From the NCBI GenBank assembly GCA_964035545.1, contig OZ037771.1:6381690-6445689 (forward strand): 64,000 nt of DNA, in the 5' to 3' direction. Numbering within the stretch: the stretch's first letter is position 1; each line of letters starts with the position of its first letter. Positions 37,314 to 51,700 of this stretch are shown one piece after another. This stretch comes from Bugula neritina. Taxonomy: Eukaryota > Bryozoa > Gymnolaemata > Cheilostomatida > Bugulidae. A program made the position numbers and the translations under genes. Below the pieces are notes generated by a model that was not told the DNA's origin, made no database searches, and worked only from the letters and a program-made list of their open reading frames with translations.

Positions 37314-37854
37314 TTTGCTTTTTCTTGAAATACTGTTATTAGTTTCATTACATGTACATGCACATAGATTTTATACAAAAGCTGGTTTTGTAAAGATATT
37401 ATTTTTATACCATCAATTACAAGACGAAATATTTAAAAATGTTGCAGACTTCAATTATGAAAGCTGGCAATACAATCATCGCTTATTCACTGAGTTTTAT
37501 TCTGTGTTTAAATCAAAAAGTTATGTTAAATTGTGTCAAGACGAAAATATTCACAGTGCAAAAATTTTTGCTGGCTTCTCTAATAATAGGTAATCACTCA
37601 GTATATAAAAAATTAGCCATATCTATTGGTAATCTTTCCGAGGAAGTAATAGGTAACGGTGCAATTATGGATGTTGGTCTGCTTAATTATATTGCATGCT
37701 CAGGTTTTTTGTAGTTTTATCACAATTAACTCATTCCGTCATATAATATTCTGTATTAATGTAACACATCACACTCACCTGCCTATCATTGAAATTCGAA
37801 TAGATGCTGTATTTGTGTATATTGCACAAATAGTGAGACATTTAATGTAGGATG
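37314..37854 (+). other. Unassigned sequence downstream of PDSS2
   Basis: Two overlapping plus-strand frames (to 37593 and 37439-37714) encode unrecognised peptides. A single frameshift near 37560-37590 would join them. No domain or splice support is visible. It may be 3' flank or a decayed fragment. Confidence 0.3.
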
Positions 37855-38529
37855 ACCCCTCATTCACACTTACCGTATCGTACGCCGTAACAGCAAAAAT
37901 AAAATGGCCACGCTGTTGCATTTTGTCGACGGGTGTTCACACATTGCCGTCAAAGTACAATGCATGACGTTGAGCTGTGACCAATCATAATAAAGCCAAC
38001 TCTTGTCTGCGGTGATTTGAACGCCTTTGAATATTATTTACAAATTATTCGCAACATTCTTATCAAAAGATGTTATATAAATGCTATTTACTAAATAAAA
38101 GCGATTACATGGAAAGAATCTTTTTTTAAATATATTCGTTTTTAAAATAATTGTGCAAACTAATTTAAATAATGAATATTTAAGCCGTCCAAATCATTTT
38201 TAAGTTTTTGGTTTGCTTGATTTTGTGATTAGGGAAAGCTAGATTTTTAAGCTGAGTTTAATTCAAACAAGCCGGATAAAATTTTTTTAATCTCTTGAAT
38301 TGATTAAATTAAATCAAAAATAAGCGATTAAAATAAACTAGCGAAAACGTTCTTTAAGTTTTAGTACCAGATCAAATCTACCCAATAGGAGCCCGCCGTG
38401 ATTTTTTGAATCAAGCACTGCTTGATCAACGCCGCAACGTATACCGGAGTACGATTTAGCCCGGATGTTGACAAAAATCGCTAAAATTTGCTGTTACGGC
38501 GTACGGTACGGTAAGTGTGAATAGGGGGT
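37855..38529. mobile_element. TIR element, tandem copy 1
   Basis: The left end contains TTCACACTTACCGTATCGTA and CGCCGTAACAG. The right end contains CTGTTACGGCGTACGGTACG and GTAAGTGTGAATAGGGGG. The TIRs are about 40 bp. The interior is AT-rich with no transposase. Adjacent copy 2 matches it along its whole length in the same orientation. Superfamily unknown; a PIF/Harbinger-like nonautonomous element is possible. Confidence 0.75.
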
Positions 38530-38544
38530 GAGGGGTAAAAAGGC

Positions 38545-39236
38545 TACCCCCCTGTTCACACATTACCGCATCGTACGCCGTAACAGAACAAACAAAATGG
38601 CGCCACTGTTACATTTTGTCAACGGGCGTTCACACATTGCCGTAGTAAGTACAACGCATGACGATGAGCTATGTCTAATCATAATTAAGCCAACTCTTGT
38701 CTGCGGTGACTTGTACGCTTTTGGATAGTATTTACAAATTATTCGCAACATTCTCATTAAAAGATGTTATATAAATGCTATTGACTAGATAAAAGCAATC
38801 ACATAAAAATAATCTCTCTTTTAAATATAATCGTTTTTAAAATAATTGCGCCAACTAAATCAAATAATGAATATTTAAGCCGTCCAAATCAATTTTAAGT
38901 TTTTGGTTTTCGTGCTTTTGTGATTAGGGAAAGCTAGATTTCTAAGCTGATTTTAATTCAAACAAGCCTGATGAAAGATTTTTTAATCTTTTAAAATTTT
39001 TGAATTAGTTAAATTAAATCAAAAATAAGCGATTACAATAAACTAGCGGAAACGTTCTTTAAATTTTAGTACCAGATCAACTCTACCCAATGGGAGCCCG
39101 CCGTAATTTTTTGAATCAAGCACTGCTTGATCAACGCCGCAGCGTATACCGGAGTACTATTCAACCCGGATGTTATCAAAGATGGCGCAAATTTGCTGTT
39201 GCGGCGTACGGTGCGGCAATGTGTGAACAGGGGGTA
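38545..39236. mobile_element. TIR element, tandem copy 2
   Basis: The left end contains CCCCCTGTTCACACATTACC, and the right end contains GCGGCGTACGGTGCGGC then AATGTGTGAACAGGGGG. It is similar to copy 1 throughout (shared CAAGCACTGCTTGATCAACG, ATTAGGGAAAGCTAGATTT). Short ORFs at 38528-38728 and 39090-39293 look non-coding. It lies about 540 bp upstream of the LRCH start. Confidence 0.78.
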
Positions 39237-39776
39237 CACCTTACATCCACCCTGAATGCACTAAGATCAGAAAGATTTTTGAAATCCGGCTAGAGCCTAT
39301 TTTATAGTGTAGACTCCGGATAGCATGCACTTCATTGACCTGCAGGAGTAGAGAAAGGAGGAACAGGAAGATTTGATAATGTAGGGGTGAAAAACTCAAC
39401 TTTTGCTGGTGTTTAATCTGTAAAGTTCATGAGCTTTTTGTAAAGTTTTCAGTTACTATAAAATCTCTCTTTGGAAGATGTCAGCCTTTTTAGAAAGAGG
39501 AGTTGTGTGATGTAAATAATGTTGTCTGCAAATATACCATTAAAGTCATTTTTGTTAAGTGGAGTTATTTTCTTTTGCCATGAGGACAAATTTAGCTAAC
39601 TGGTAGCCCACTCTACCAATATTGATTTCTGTAGTACTGTAGTATGTAATCGTTGCGCTTGATGAGAAATAATATTGTGTTAGAGATGCCAATTTGAATA
39701 AAGAAAAGACAACTCTGTTTGCTTGCGATAATTTAAATAGACCGGAAATTAAGTTTTGCAACTCAAAATAGAAAAA

Positions 39777-42700
39777 ATGGCTGCCGGGCTCAGAAACAAT
39801 ATTCACTCATCAAATACTCGCACTGTTGATAAGAATTTAGAAGATTCACAAAGTACAGGCAGTTTGGATTTGAGTAGCAGAAAACTTAGTGATTTTCCTA
39901 AGACTGCAGAGAGTTATGATCTTGCAGACACCGTCGAAGCTAGTAAGTATTAGTATAAGCTGAGGTGAAGTTTAAGTTTTAGTATTTGAATTTTGAATTC
40001 AATTGGTATTACGATTTACTCACTCTCAGTTTCAGTTTGAGTTTGGGCTTGACTTTGAGAGTGATTTTTATGAAATTCAATTATGATGATTAAGTGGGAT
40101 CTCTTTCAATCTTTTGGTAAATTAGATACACTCGCTGGTGAGCATGGTGGTAATCACTAATACTAATACTCAGAATTAGAATAGTAATACAATAACTATA
40201 AGTATAAGATTAATAAATATAATAATTCATAATTCATTAATTGTAATACTAATAATAATACTAATACTTAAATTTGAAGTTAATATTAATACTATTATTT
40301 TATTTAATCTTATGATTTTAATTTAAGTTGTAAATTATTATGAATAATATAAATTATTATAAAATTGAAATTAAATAATAAAATATGATAATTACAATAA
40401 AAATAATCATAATAATAATATTATTAGTATTAATATAACTGTAGTTATAGTATTAAATAAATAATCTTATAATTATTTAATCATAATCATTAGTCTTGTA
40501 AATAGATTAGGCGTAACTATAAGGATTATTATAATTATATTTATTGATCTTTTATGAATTATTATAGTTATGATTATCACATTCACCGACAGTGATTATC
40601 AATATGATTTTGATAATTAGCATTGGTAATAAATAAAACCGACAACTGTATTTACTTTTCTTTTCTCTGTAATAGGAAATCATAGTAATTAGACACAGTT
40701 GCGTTTTTATAATAATAATTTCCAGTGTGGGGACCATGTAATACTGCTGTTAGTAATACTGTATTAGTATAAATATAAGTATAACTGTTAGTTATTAGTA
40801 TAAATATAACAAATGGGAATAATAACTCCAGTTGTCTTGAAGATAATTAAAAGTTAAAAGATAAGGACTTGCATCAGTAAAGCAATCATAGTAATTGTAG
40901 TGCCAGTACTATATCTAATAGTAATGCCTATGTTGATTCTAGTGCTCATTCTCATACTTATGATGGGTCTGCTAGTTACACTACTCGTACTGCCACTGTT
41001 GGTGTGCTAATTAGTATGTATATGTTGAGTGTAGCGGATAGTAGGCTTTTGCATGTTGAACAGTTTAGCAATTTGCTTATAACTTGTCAGAATATGCATC
41101 ACTGTTTTTGAAGTTCATACATGTTAAGAACGATTCAAAAATTAGTTATAAACTATATATGTTGATCAAATTTCAACAATTCAAAATTGAGTAGCAGATT
41201 GATAGTTGTCATAGTTTAAGATAGATAGTTATACAGGGTGAAGGTTCATTCTCTATTGTGTGCAGTCTGATTCAGGAAGTGTTCAAGCCCCACTGCTGAC
41301 ATACTAGTAACATTGAAAATTCAGTTTATTCAAATTATTCCAATATTTTAAATGTCAAAATCAATAATATAAATAATATATTACGTAGCTATTCTGTCCA
41401 ATAGTAGTATAGGTCTTCAAACAATTTCACTGCTTGTGTTTCGCAGCGAAAATATCTTGTCATAAGACATTTATGTCTCACATTTAACTCAACTTTTTAA
41501 TTATATTGCTTTTCGAGTTTGATCCTTATAGTCATTGTACATGTAATCACAAAGCACAGGTTAAAGTAATTATAATGCTATTAAGACAACTTTAACATAA
41601 TTTGAAAATTTATTTACTTGGTTAACTATGTCATATAGTAATTTCTAATAACTTGTTTTTGTGTTAATGTTATATTGATTAGGAATGCTTTCATTTGAAA
41701 GATAATTGGTGTGTGTATAGGTTTTTCAATTAGAGTCAGTAGCTGAAATCATAGCATCACTAGTGGGTTTGTTGAGTGATTTCGTCTCCTGACACATAGC
41801 GATTCATCTCCGCTATTAAACACAGTTGGGCTATCTTGAAAGATGATAAATTTTTCTTATACATGCTCTATCTGCATGTTTGCTATCGGCATGTTGGCAA
41901 GGATAAGTTATACCGACTAGGTGAATAAACTATGGTGAAAGGGACTATTTATTTTGATATAAATTTTAAATAGGCTGAAGCTTTATAGATAAATTCTTTT
42001 GATAAACTTATGCTGTCTTTTGAATTATAAAAATGTAGGTTATGGTCACAGTATAAAAAACATCAATGAATCAATGTTGAATAGGCTGTTGACAATCAAT
42101 TTTGTAGTTGAGTATTCACAGTGGTATACAATGTAGTTTGTTCCTGCTCAAGATACTGGACAGCAAGCAAAGTTTTATATATGTCAGACTATTTTAATGA
42201 AATACAACTCGTAACTTTCTTTTAAACTATACAATTTACTTTGTGGTCACAGTGTAATAACATCAATGGATAAATTCTGGGTAATAGTTCACAGATGACT
42301 GACTTTTTAATATTTTGGTAACTAATTTTGCAGATTTGTCCAAAAACAGATTCTCCGAGATTCCAGAAGAAGTCTGCCAGTTTGTGTTGCTGGAGAGATT
42401 GAATTGTTACCACAATGCAATTAGAGCTCTCCCAGATGCTATCACTAGGTTGCAGTACTTGGGCTTTCTCAATCTCAGGTTTGTAAAGCATTCAGTTGAG
42501 GGGCTGACTTTAACTTCTGTGAACTACTCAACAGTCAATCATCTCCTTTATTTTGAGTTGGATGTACTTGTACATGCAGCTTACATTTCTCGCTCATTTA
42601 AAGTTATCTATCTTTATGGGGGATGAGACTCTGTTAGTGTTTTTAATACAACTACTTTTGAACTGACATTTCACTGCCAACAGTTAAATTCATATAATTG

Positions 42701-45700
42701 TAGGATTGCGTTTTCATGTTTATTTATCTTCATGATATCACATGTGTGTTTTAGTTTCTTTGATTTCAGTTATTTGGCATGGACCAAGTCTTAAAGACTT
42801 GTGTGGAATTTGTAGTTCTTGTGGCGTGTTAAGTGTTATGATGCCTAGCAATATGCTAATACAATAATATAATAATATGATAGTATACTAATATAATGAT
42901 ATTTAATGATATACTAATATAATAATTTTTTCTGTAGCCGTAACCAGCTGAGTGTTCTCCCACCATTCCTCTCTCAATTAAAATGTTTAGAAGTCCTCAT
43001 AGTTTCTCATAACAGACTGGTCTCCATACCTGAGGAAATATCTCAGCTCGGGCTCCTGATGGAACTGGTAATTCACATAGTAGTCACCTAACTTTTGCAT
43101 TGAGTGTGGAATTGGCTAAACACTACATCTAATCGGATTGTTTTTCTGGGATTTGCCAAATACCAACACATGAACCATATAGTATATTTATGATGACTTT
43201 TGAACTACAGCAAAACCTGCTTGTTCATTTTGACAAATATGTATATTGGCTCACTGAAAATTATACATCTAAATCAACAGATGTAAGCCTTTTTACTGCT
43301 GTGCAACTCTGGTAAAGTTAAGGGTATCAATGGCAAGGGCATAGGATTCCTTATTTATTATGTCAAACGACTTGCTTTAGTTCTCTATTCTTAGTCTATC
43401 AGGAACAGTTTTTGCCTTACTCTGGTCAGCCAAAGCCCATAACAGCCCTGGGTCATGTGTTGTTTTAGGATGTTAGTAATAATGAGATATCTATGGTACC
43501 ATCCCAGATTGGCGACCTCGGCGAATTAAAGATTCTCAATCTAAGGAAGAATTTGCTGCTGGAGCTGCCTCCAGGTACTTGTCTCCTTTCCCTACCTGCT
43601 GCTTTTCAGTGTCCCGTGTTACGCTGTCGGCTCCAACACGGGACAGCTGATACAATTTCTTAATCATTGTGAATTTATGCCATGCAATGGCTGTTTGAGT
43701 TTTATATAAGAGTGACTAAGTAGTCAAGACTGCCCTCATAAAGGGAAACGTGCAGCAATGATTTGCTGGTAGGCCTTTAGATATTCTATACACTGTCCTC
43801 CTTCTCTAAACGCAGTGTGTGTACAGCTACCATGTTTGGATTTGTCCCTCACAGTGTCATAGTCCCGCACCTTTTCAATGGGGAAACTATTGATATCCCT
43901 TAAACATATTTAAGAGAATTAAAGTTAAGAGTGTTGCTGATCTCACTGTGTCTACGTATGCTCATGCTGTGATATCAACAGCAGCAATATAGTGTCTTAC
44001 CTCCTCATTAGACAGCTAGTACGCTCAGCTAACTGCTCCTTAGATGCATTCAATCAATTCTTTATCTATCATCACAGTTTGTATCGAATGCTAATGACTA
44101 TGGCGTAGTAATTGATGCGATAAAACGATTTTTCGTACACTGCGATCATATGAATCTAACTGCTGACTGATACCACTGACACCTTGCTGGTGGGAATACT
44201 CACTAATAACTGTGAAGTTTGGAGTTGCGAAAACTTGATTTATTGATATCTATTTTACAGAGATCAGCCGACTGAAATTAAAGTCGTTGGATTTTAGTTG
44301 TAATAAGATTCAGACTGTTCCGTTAGAGTACAGGTTTATGGAGACTCTGGAGGAACTGGTGCTGGAGAACAACCCCCTTGTGAGTCCCCCTGCCAGCGTA
44401 AGTACTACACTCCTGATAACTAATATATGTATTACTACCCCCAGTGTGTACTATCTACTAATATATATATTACTACGCCCAGTGTGCCCTAATAACTAAT
44501 ATATGTATTACTACCCCCAGTGTATCTTAACTAATATACTCGTATGATGTATCACTAGGCTAGTGTGTCCTAATAACTAATATATGTATTACTACGCCCA
44601 GTGTGTCCAAACAACTAGTAGAGTATGTATTGCTGTTCTAAGTACAACTACTACTAGCCAATATATATGACCTGTTGAATATGCTGTAGACATGCACCAA
44701 GGGAAGAGTACACATACTCAAGTATCTACAAATCCTAGCGGTCAAGGAAGACAAACGGCGGGGAGTTCTTTCTGAGACGGGATTCAATAGAAACACACTG
44801 AGAAGATCATACCAGAAAGAGTGAGTAGGACACTGCACTCTTGCCTACCAACATATCATCCTATAACTATGCATTGTGTTGCAGCGTACAATAACCCATA
44901 ATAACGTGTTATTGTAATAAGAGGCTTTGCTGTGTGCATTCCACACCATGTGTGTTCTGTTAGGAATTCTGCTCCCTGGTTATGAATGAATCTGTCATGT
45001 TTAACTAATCTGGTTATCAACATGGCAGTCAAACTTTACACCTACCTTGCACTCCACAGTTTAGTGTGATTTACTCAGTTTACAAAATCTTATATTTGCA
45101 TTCTACCCAGTGTTTTGTTTTGGTCCATCGCCTCTTTATTGTAGGATATTGGTTTTTTTTGTACTGTAGAGATGCAGAGGCTGTCAGACTGAGGCGCAAA
45201 GCAATACACAGTACAGACTCGGGCTACATCACCGACACCCTACACAGGTGGACCACAGGTGGCACTGAGGTATAGCCATGTCATCTGTTACTGGATCATG
45301 TTATGCAGACACTGTATACTGTGTTAGCTCCTTGTTGGCCATCCAGGCATACTTGAGTGGTTTTATGACCTAATCAGTGGATGTAAGTGCAGTAATGGAG
45401 AAATTGAGAAAAACCTGTGTTCTAGATTAGGAATGTAGCATAAGAAGTTATGTTCTTGTGAAAATTTCAACCTGCGTCCCAAACCAAAATCGGATAATAA
45501 CATTAAATAACTTAGACTATCTCAATTTCTCCACTACTGCTCCTAAGTGAGTGATACTAGTAGGTCATATATTTGATGAGTAAATACAAGTAGCAGTACA
45601 TCTACTCTCTGATTAACAGAACGGGTTTGACGGAGCCATTAAGGCTGCCGAGTCGCTGAAAGAGCAGCGTGCTGAGCGACATCTGGAGTTGCAGAAGAGG

Positions 45701-48700
45701 ATATGTAACGCGGAGCTGGTGAGTCCCAGTCGACCTCCGGCAGCGCTGTCGCCCTGCTCGCCGGATAGGGGAGACGGAGGCAGCATTTCTCCTCTCAAGT
45801 TTACACCCAGTGGCACAGACAATGGAGAGGATATGTTTGCTAGGGTGAGTGTCCTTCATGGTGTGTGTTGACCTTGACCGTATGTGTGTTGACCTTGACC
45901 TTACCTGTGTTGACCTTGACCTTACGTGTGTTGACCTTGACCGTATGTGTGTTGACCTTGCCATTACATGTGTTGACCTTCACTGTTATTGGTTTCCACG
46001 CCACACGTTGCTCACTCAACTATTTATATAATCTAAGCGGCATGTTATCATAATATGAAGAAAATAACATTTTATCAGGGGGTTTGAACCCTTACAGCAC
46101 CCGCTTCGCTGTCTAGAGTTTATCCACTTGACTAGCCTTAACCAAACACCGAATAGTGAGCTCACCCCATGCTAGCTTTTCATCTTTATAATGATTAACA
46201 ACTACAATGTGTTGTCTAACTGTGGAATCTTATGAGATGCAGTGTGATATGAGCTCTTACTTTCAACACTACTCTTATTCATTAGTTATCAACTTTAGAC
46301 TTCATCTATCATATTAAACGGTATATACTAGAGTCTGTAAACGAGAAAATTTTTAGCTCTAAGTAGAGTGTATAAAGTATATGACAGGGTGGAGTTCAAA
46401 TCAGGTTTACTCAAATACGTGTTGAGTTGAGTACTTGAAATTCTTAGACCTAGACTAATTGTTTGGCATCATGCATGTCTTAAATATATCAAAAAATAAC
46501 TTTGTAGCCATGTTTTGTAAAAATGTCCCTGTGAAGTTATGTCAGATCCAGATCAGATCATGTCTGCCGTCTTTGAAATTATAATTTCATTTATTTTGTC
46601 TAAAATGTCTGTTTCTATTGTTTTTCTCCTTTACTTTGTCATATAGACTGACTTGTCTGCACAGGTAAATTTATTTCATTTGTTTCGTGTTTACGTTAAC
46701 CTTCACTAGACTGTATACATGGTAGTGGTCTTTCAATCTTCTCTACAGCTTACTTTAATTTCAACCCTTACAGCTTCATGTTCTTATTCTATCCATCTGA
46801 TAGCTCTCACATGTAGCTAATCTGCTCCATCAGGTGAAGTGACCCTTTCTTTAGATGACATTAGTTTGTGTTTCTACTTTAAACTTACCTCTGCTGATTG
46901 TAAGCAACTATATATATTTTTACCTGCTAACATCATGTATAGATCAAGTCGCTATATACGCTGTTTCGTTATATGCCTGTTGTGGTGAAGACAATTACGG
47001 TTGCCATGGTTACATGTTGGGATTCGTTTAATTAGGAGTTACAAAAGCAGAAGTATGATTATGAGCAGAGAAAGAAGAAGGCAGAGCAAGCCAAGTTTGA
47101 AGTCGGGGTTAGGAAACCTTCAAGAGTTCAAACGGCGTCTCCGGTAGTTCCTGGATCTGCCCCTGTTAGTCAACTACCCCAGCCTCCAGTTAGGTCGGCT
47201 TCAGTCAATGTTGGAAAGTGAGTCAAAGGTTTAGTTACTCGGGCTGGGTGATAGTTAGAGTCTTGTTTGCTTAGCATGACCTGATGGACTAGCATGTCTA
47301 GTAGATGTATTTGTGCACCTATCAACCCTCATTTTCCAGTTGACTGTTGAATTTACTTTGCTGTAGAGGTTTTGTTGTGTCATTAAACTTGTGAAGTGTG
47401 ATAGAGGCATAGAAATGATACGTTATATTATCATAATTGTTTTACTACAAAGGGACTGATACATGAGTGTATTTTTTGTCCAATGTATAAGTTCCATTAG
47501 CAGAAAAATGCTACCCCTGATATATACAGCAACAGCCATATGAACAGGTACTGACACATATAGACAAGTATTGACACCTATAGTCAAGTACTGACACATA
47601 TAGACTAGTATTGACACATATAGACAAGTACTGACACATATGGACAACTACTGACACATATGGAAAAGTACTAACACATATAGACTAGTATTGACACATA
47701 TAGCCAAGTACTGACACATATAGACAAGTGCTGACACATATAGACTAGTATTGACACATATAGACTAGTATTGACACATATACAGATATATGTTGGCATA
47801 TACAGACCTGCTGGTAATTAATGTTGACAAGCTATTATAATTTCTAATAGAAAGAGCATGCTCTATGAGGAGCGTGGGACTGCTCGGCCCACTAGATTGT
47901 CATTATCAAGGCAACATAGCCTCACTCTCCCTAACCATTTCCAGTTGGAGGGTACTAGGTAACAAGTGAAGCTTACAGCCAAATGTTGTGTGTAGCTTTC
48001 TTGAAACATCTTAAATAAATAACATCCACTACAGCTTCAGGCTTTTGACATGCGCACTGTTGCTGTGCTCAACTCTATGATATTGTGACAGTGGTGTACC
48101 CCTCTCCATTTTATTGGGGGTGCACCTAAATACAGCTTTGCAGCCATATTTCAGTCTTACACATTAAGAATTTAGCTGGATTAATTGTGTTAATTCTTTT
48201 CTTTGTTGTATGTTGTTTGTTTGTTTATATATTCACATTAGATGTAATATTTAGCTCAGAAGTGCAGTAAAAAGCCTTAAAATCACACAATACTGTGTTA
48301 CCAGATTTAAACTGAGACTTTGCAGTCCCTAGTTTTGCCCTCCCCTCCTCACCCCTTAGGGTGTAGCAATTGACTGTGGGGATCTATCCGTAGAATTCAG
48401 TGTCTGTTCCCAAAAGCAAGCTAGGGTGACTAACATGTATATATAGAAGGCTAAACGTATAGCACTAGTAAATGTTACATATGTATGTAAAAGGCACACT
48501 TGCTAAGCACTGTGTTGCATATTTGCTAATGTGTGCAATATTTCATCTATATTTTAATGCCTGCTGCATATAAAGAAATGCTTACTGCACCTACTCCTTG
48601 GTGTGTTGCATCATATTCTACTCTGCTATGTGTTGCATCATTATCTTCTCTTATCAGTTGCCTGGCTATATCTTGTAGCAGCAGCAGTATATTGCATGGC

Positions 48701-51700
48701 TATAATAATGGTAGTGTGCTGAAAAACCCCTCCCTCTTCAGTCACCACTACTTCCATCCAAAACAGTAAGTGCCGTGAGACATTTGCATGCCCTACAAGT
48801 ATGTGCCTTATATCTGCTAGGCTCAGCAAAGTTTACAGTTACAGTTACAGATTTTGCAGATTAAACTCTCTGTTTTATATATCAATCTCATTTTTATTCT
48901 TGTGCTTCATTTTTCGAGAAATATTTCAGTATTTGCACTTTACTCCTAAAGCATATTTATTTTATTATTTCAAATAATATGTTTTTATCTGTCATGCCTT
49001 GTTAAGTATGCCTGTCTCACATTTCACGCTGTATTTAAACTATTTATACTTTTTTTGTATTTCATGCGAATTATTTTGTATTTTAGAGAAGGAGTTGAAT
49101 CAGAATTAAAACACACGTAAGTTGAGCAACAAAATACTTCCTATTATAAGAGTTGTCTACCCATTTGTAATACCTTTATACCAGTAATAATAGTTCATTA
49201 ATTATTATAGCAGTAAGAATACATATATGAATATCTAATGATGGACAAATTGCTTTATAGTAAACTACAACACCTGGTAATTTAAGATATATATAGATAT
49301 AGAAGGTCATTTAATTTTTTACTACCATCACTTGTTGTTCAGGGTCTGTGCTCTAGACTATAGCATAGAGCCATAGACTACAGAGTATATTGCAGACTAT
49401 GCAATGCACTATGCTATAGACTATAGAGTATAGACTATGCTATATAGTATAGACCGTGCTATACACTATGTTATGCTTACGCTATAGAATATAGACTATA
49501 TTATATGCTATACTTATTCTTGTAGGTTTGAGCAGAACCTGGACAGGTCTACAGATAGTCACAGGAGTTCTCCCAGCAGCCTTACGTCACAAGTTAGTAA
49601 TTCACAAACTACTAGACATGCTTCAATATGCTTAACATTTCTACCTATCTTTTTAAGAGTCAACCTACATTGTTCACAATTAGTTAGGAAACAACTCTGG
49701 AACTTTGAGTAATTTTTAGTACTAAGTTTACACTTGCTTGTATAACTAAGCTTTAAAATTGACAATTTTTATAATAGGAGTTTTTCTGTAATCACTGGGA
49801 ATTGTCTTCTTTTTCAAATTCATTAAGATAGATATAATTCCGAATCTATGGCTATAGCTAAATTGTTTGGTGCACTAGTAGTAGTGCTAAATAGTTTATA
49901 GTTATCTATATTACACAGTATAAAATGTTTACAAACCCGATTGTTGATTTTTTTAGTTTCATTAGCTCTGTGCTTCATAATAATGGGTGTTTTTCACACA
50001 CTGTTGACACTACAGTTCCATGCAACTTGTTACCCTGTACCTCTGTAACAAAAGTTTTTGAGCAGAACTTGGAGTTATCTCTCTCTGTGTAGTGGTTGTC
50101 TTCTCTCTTTCCTAAAATAGTAGCCTATTCTTACAGGAGAGTGATCACAGGGTGTCAAGTTTGTCTTCTCGTGTATCTTCCGGGACTCCTGAACCTCATA
50201 TTACGAGTAAGCCTCCGTTAGCGCACTCGACACAGGACAACTCCACTCACAAACTACCCACTCGAAACTCACACAAGGTAAGTTATCTTTACAGTCATGT
50301 GTAGCTTCAATACTGGCTGTGGTGTATTGTTGGCGAATGTGAAAAGTGTTATGAAATTTTGCCGTTGATTTTTGTTTAAGATTGTAAAGCCACGAACTAG
50401 GGTGTCATTGAGAGACAAACTTGCGGTGAGTTTAATGTATTGTGGAGGATATGCTGTGTGTAGAAATATGACCTTGACCTTGCTGCAGTCTACTAGTCCT
50501 TGTGTGTGTAATTCTAGTAGTCCAGGCAAACCATTGTTGTGACTTGCCGTGTTGAACAGTTTAATCCTTGTGTTTGTTAGTGTGTCTGTTGTTTGCTTAT
50601 AGTCTGCTGCTGCCGCTCCCAAGGACAGTGTTGATGCTGCCGCCTCCCGCCACACCTCAACCAAAGTCACGTCAGCTGTCGGTAAGACTGGCCTTAGACT
50701 TCCTAAGTCTCTCAAGTCTCAGGGTCGAAGTAAAACGGCACCGCTGCCGCACAGCACCTCATCTGCTGCTGACGCTGCCACCACTGTTGTCCTCTCAATC
50801 TCCACCCGCTCACAGACTAGTCAACTCTCTTCCTCCACCACTAAGCTGCCAGTCAAGGCAGCTCTTAATGTCGGAATGCGCTCATCTCTTGGTTCTCCAA
50901 CTCATGGTAATTCTGCTGCTGCCGCTGCCTCCAAGTCTAAGTTTGGTATGTGACACGGCGGTGCTGGCCAATAGCCTTGCATGCCCTGACCAGCTAGTGG
51001 CACAGTTCTGCTGACTCCCGGCAGCGAAAGGCACGGCGTTGCATGTCTCCAGATCTGTGGCCTTCGACTCGCGTGGCTCAGCTTCGTAGTTCAGATGTCT
51101 TTTATAGCCTCCACCCTCAAGTATTTCACTCGTGTTTCGGGTTATGTGGCTTTTTAATATTTCCTTTTTACCTTAAAGATTGTGGTGGTAGTTTGAAGTT
51201 GTGTTCAGTTGTGTTGAATAATGTTAGTGGAACGTTTGATTCACTTGGTTATCAACTTGAAATGTATAGGTTTCAGTCAGCTGTATTACGTGTGTTGGTT
51301 GTAGTTTGGTGTTTACTAGCCGATCTACTCACAGATGGGTTGTTTGTTAACTGGTGAATGGTTATTCAGCTCTTCCTGCATCTCTACATACTTCACAAGA
51401 CAGGTCTTGCATGCTGAAGGCCCAATCCTATTTCACCTTCTCTCTAAACCCTCACGACTCATATTGAAAACCTCCACTTTCCATATCAAAGTAGCACACT
51501 TATTACTTTTTGTAATGATATAATTATCACTGAAGTCTATGTATTTTATACATACCTTTCTCAACCATAGCTTCTTTTCTGCTTCTAAATTACATTCAAA
51601 TCTGGCTGTATGTAGGCATAGATGGCTGACCATATGCTTAAAAGTACCCCTGATTATGCTACTCAAAATTTTACCTTACACACCATTCTGTAATGAAAAC

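Noticed and set aside
37243-37714. Possible frameshifted gene after PDSS2
   Set aside because: The two frames together look protein-like (HQLQDEIFKN, AISIGNLSEEV), but no family is recognised and no splice sites support a join. Kept only as unassigned sequence.
41224-41300. Possible B box (GTGTTCAAGCCCC) of another tRNA-derived SINE
   Set aside because: The A box is not convincing and the spacing is uncertain.
50269-50715. 148-codon minus-strand frame
   Set aside because: Antisense shadow over LRCH exons 50381-50425 and 50603-50945, which have matching splice phases on the plus strand.
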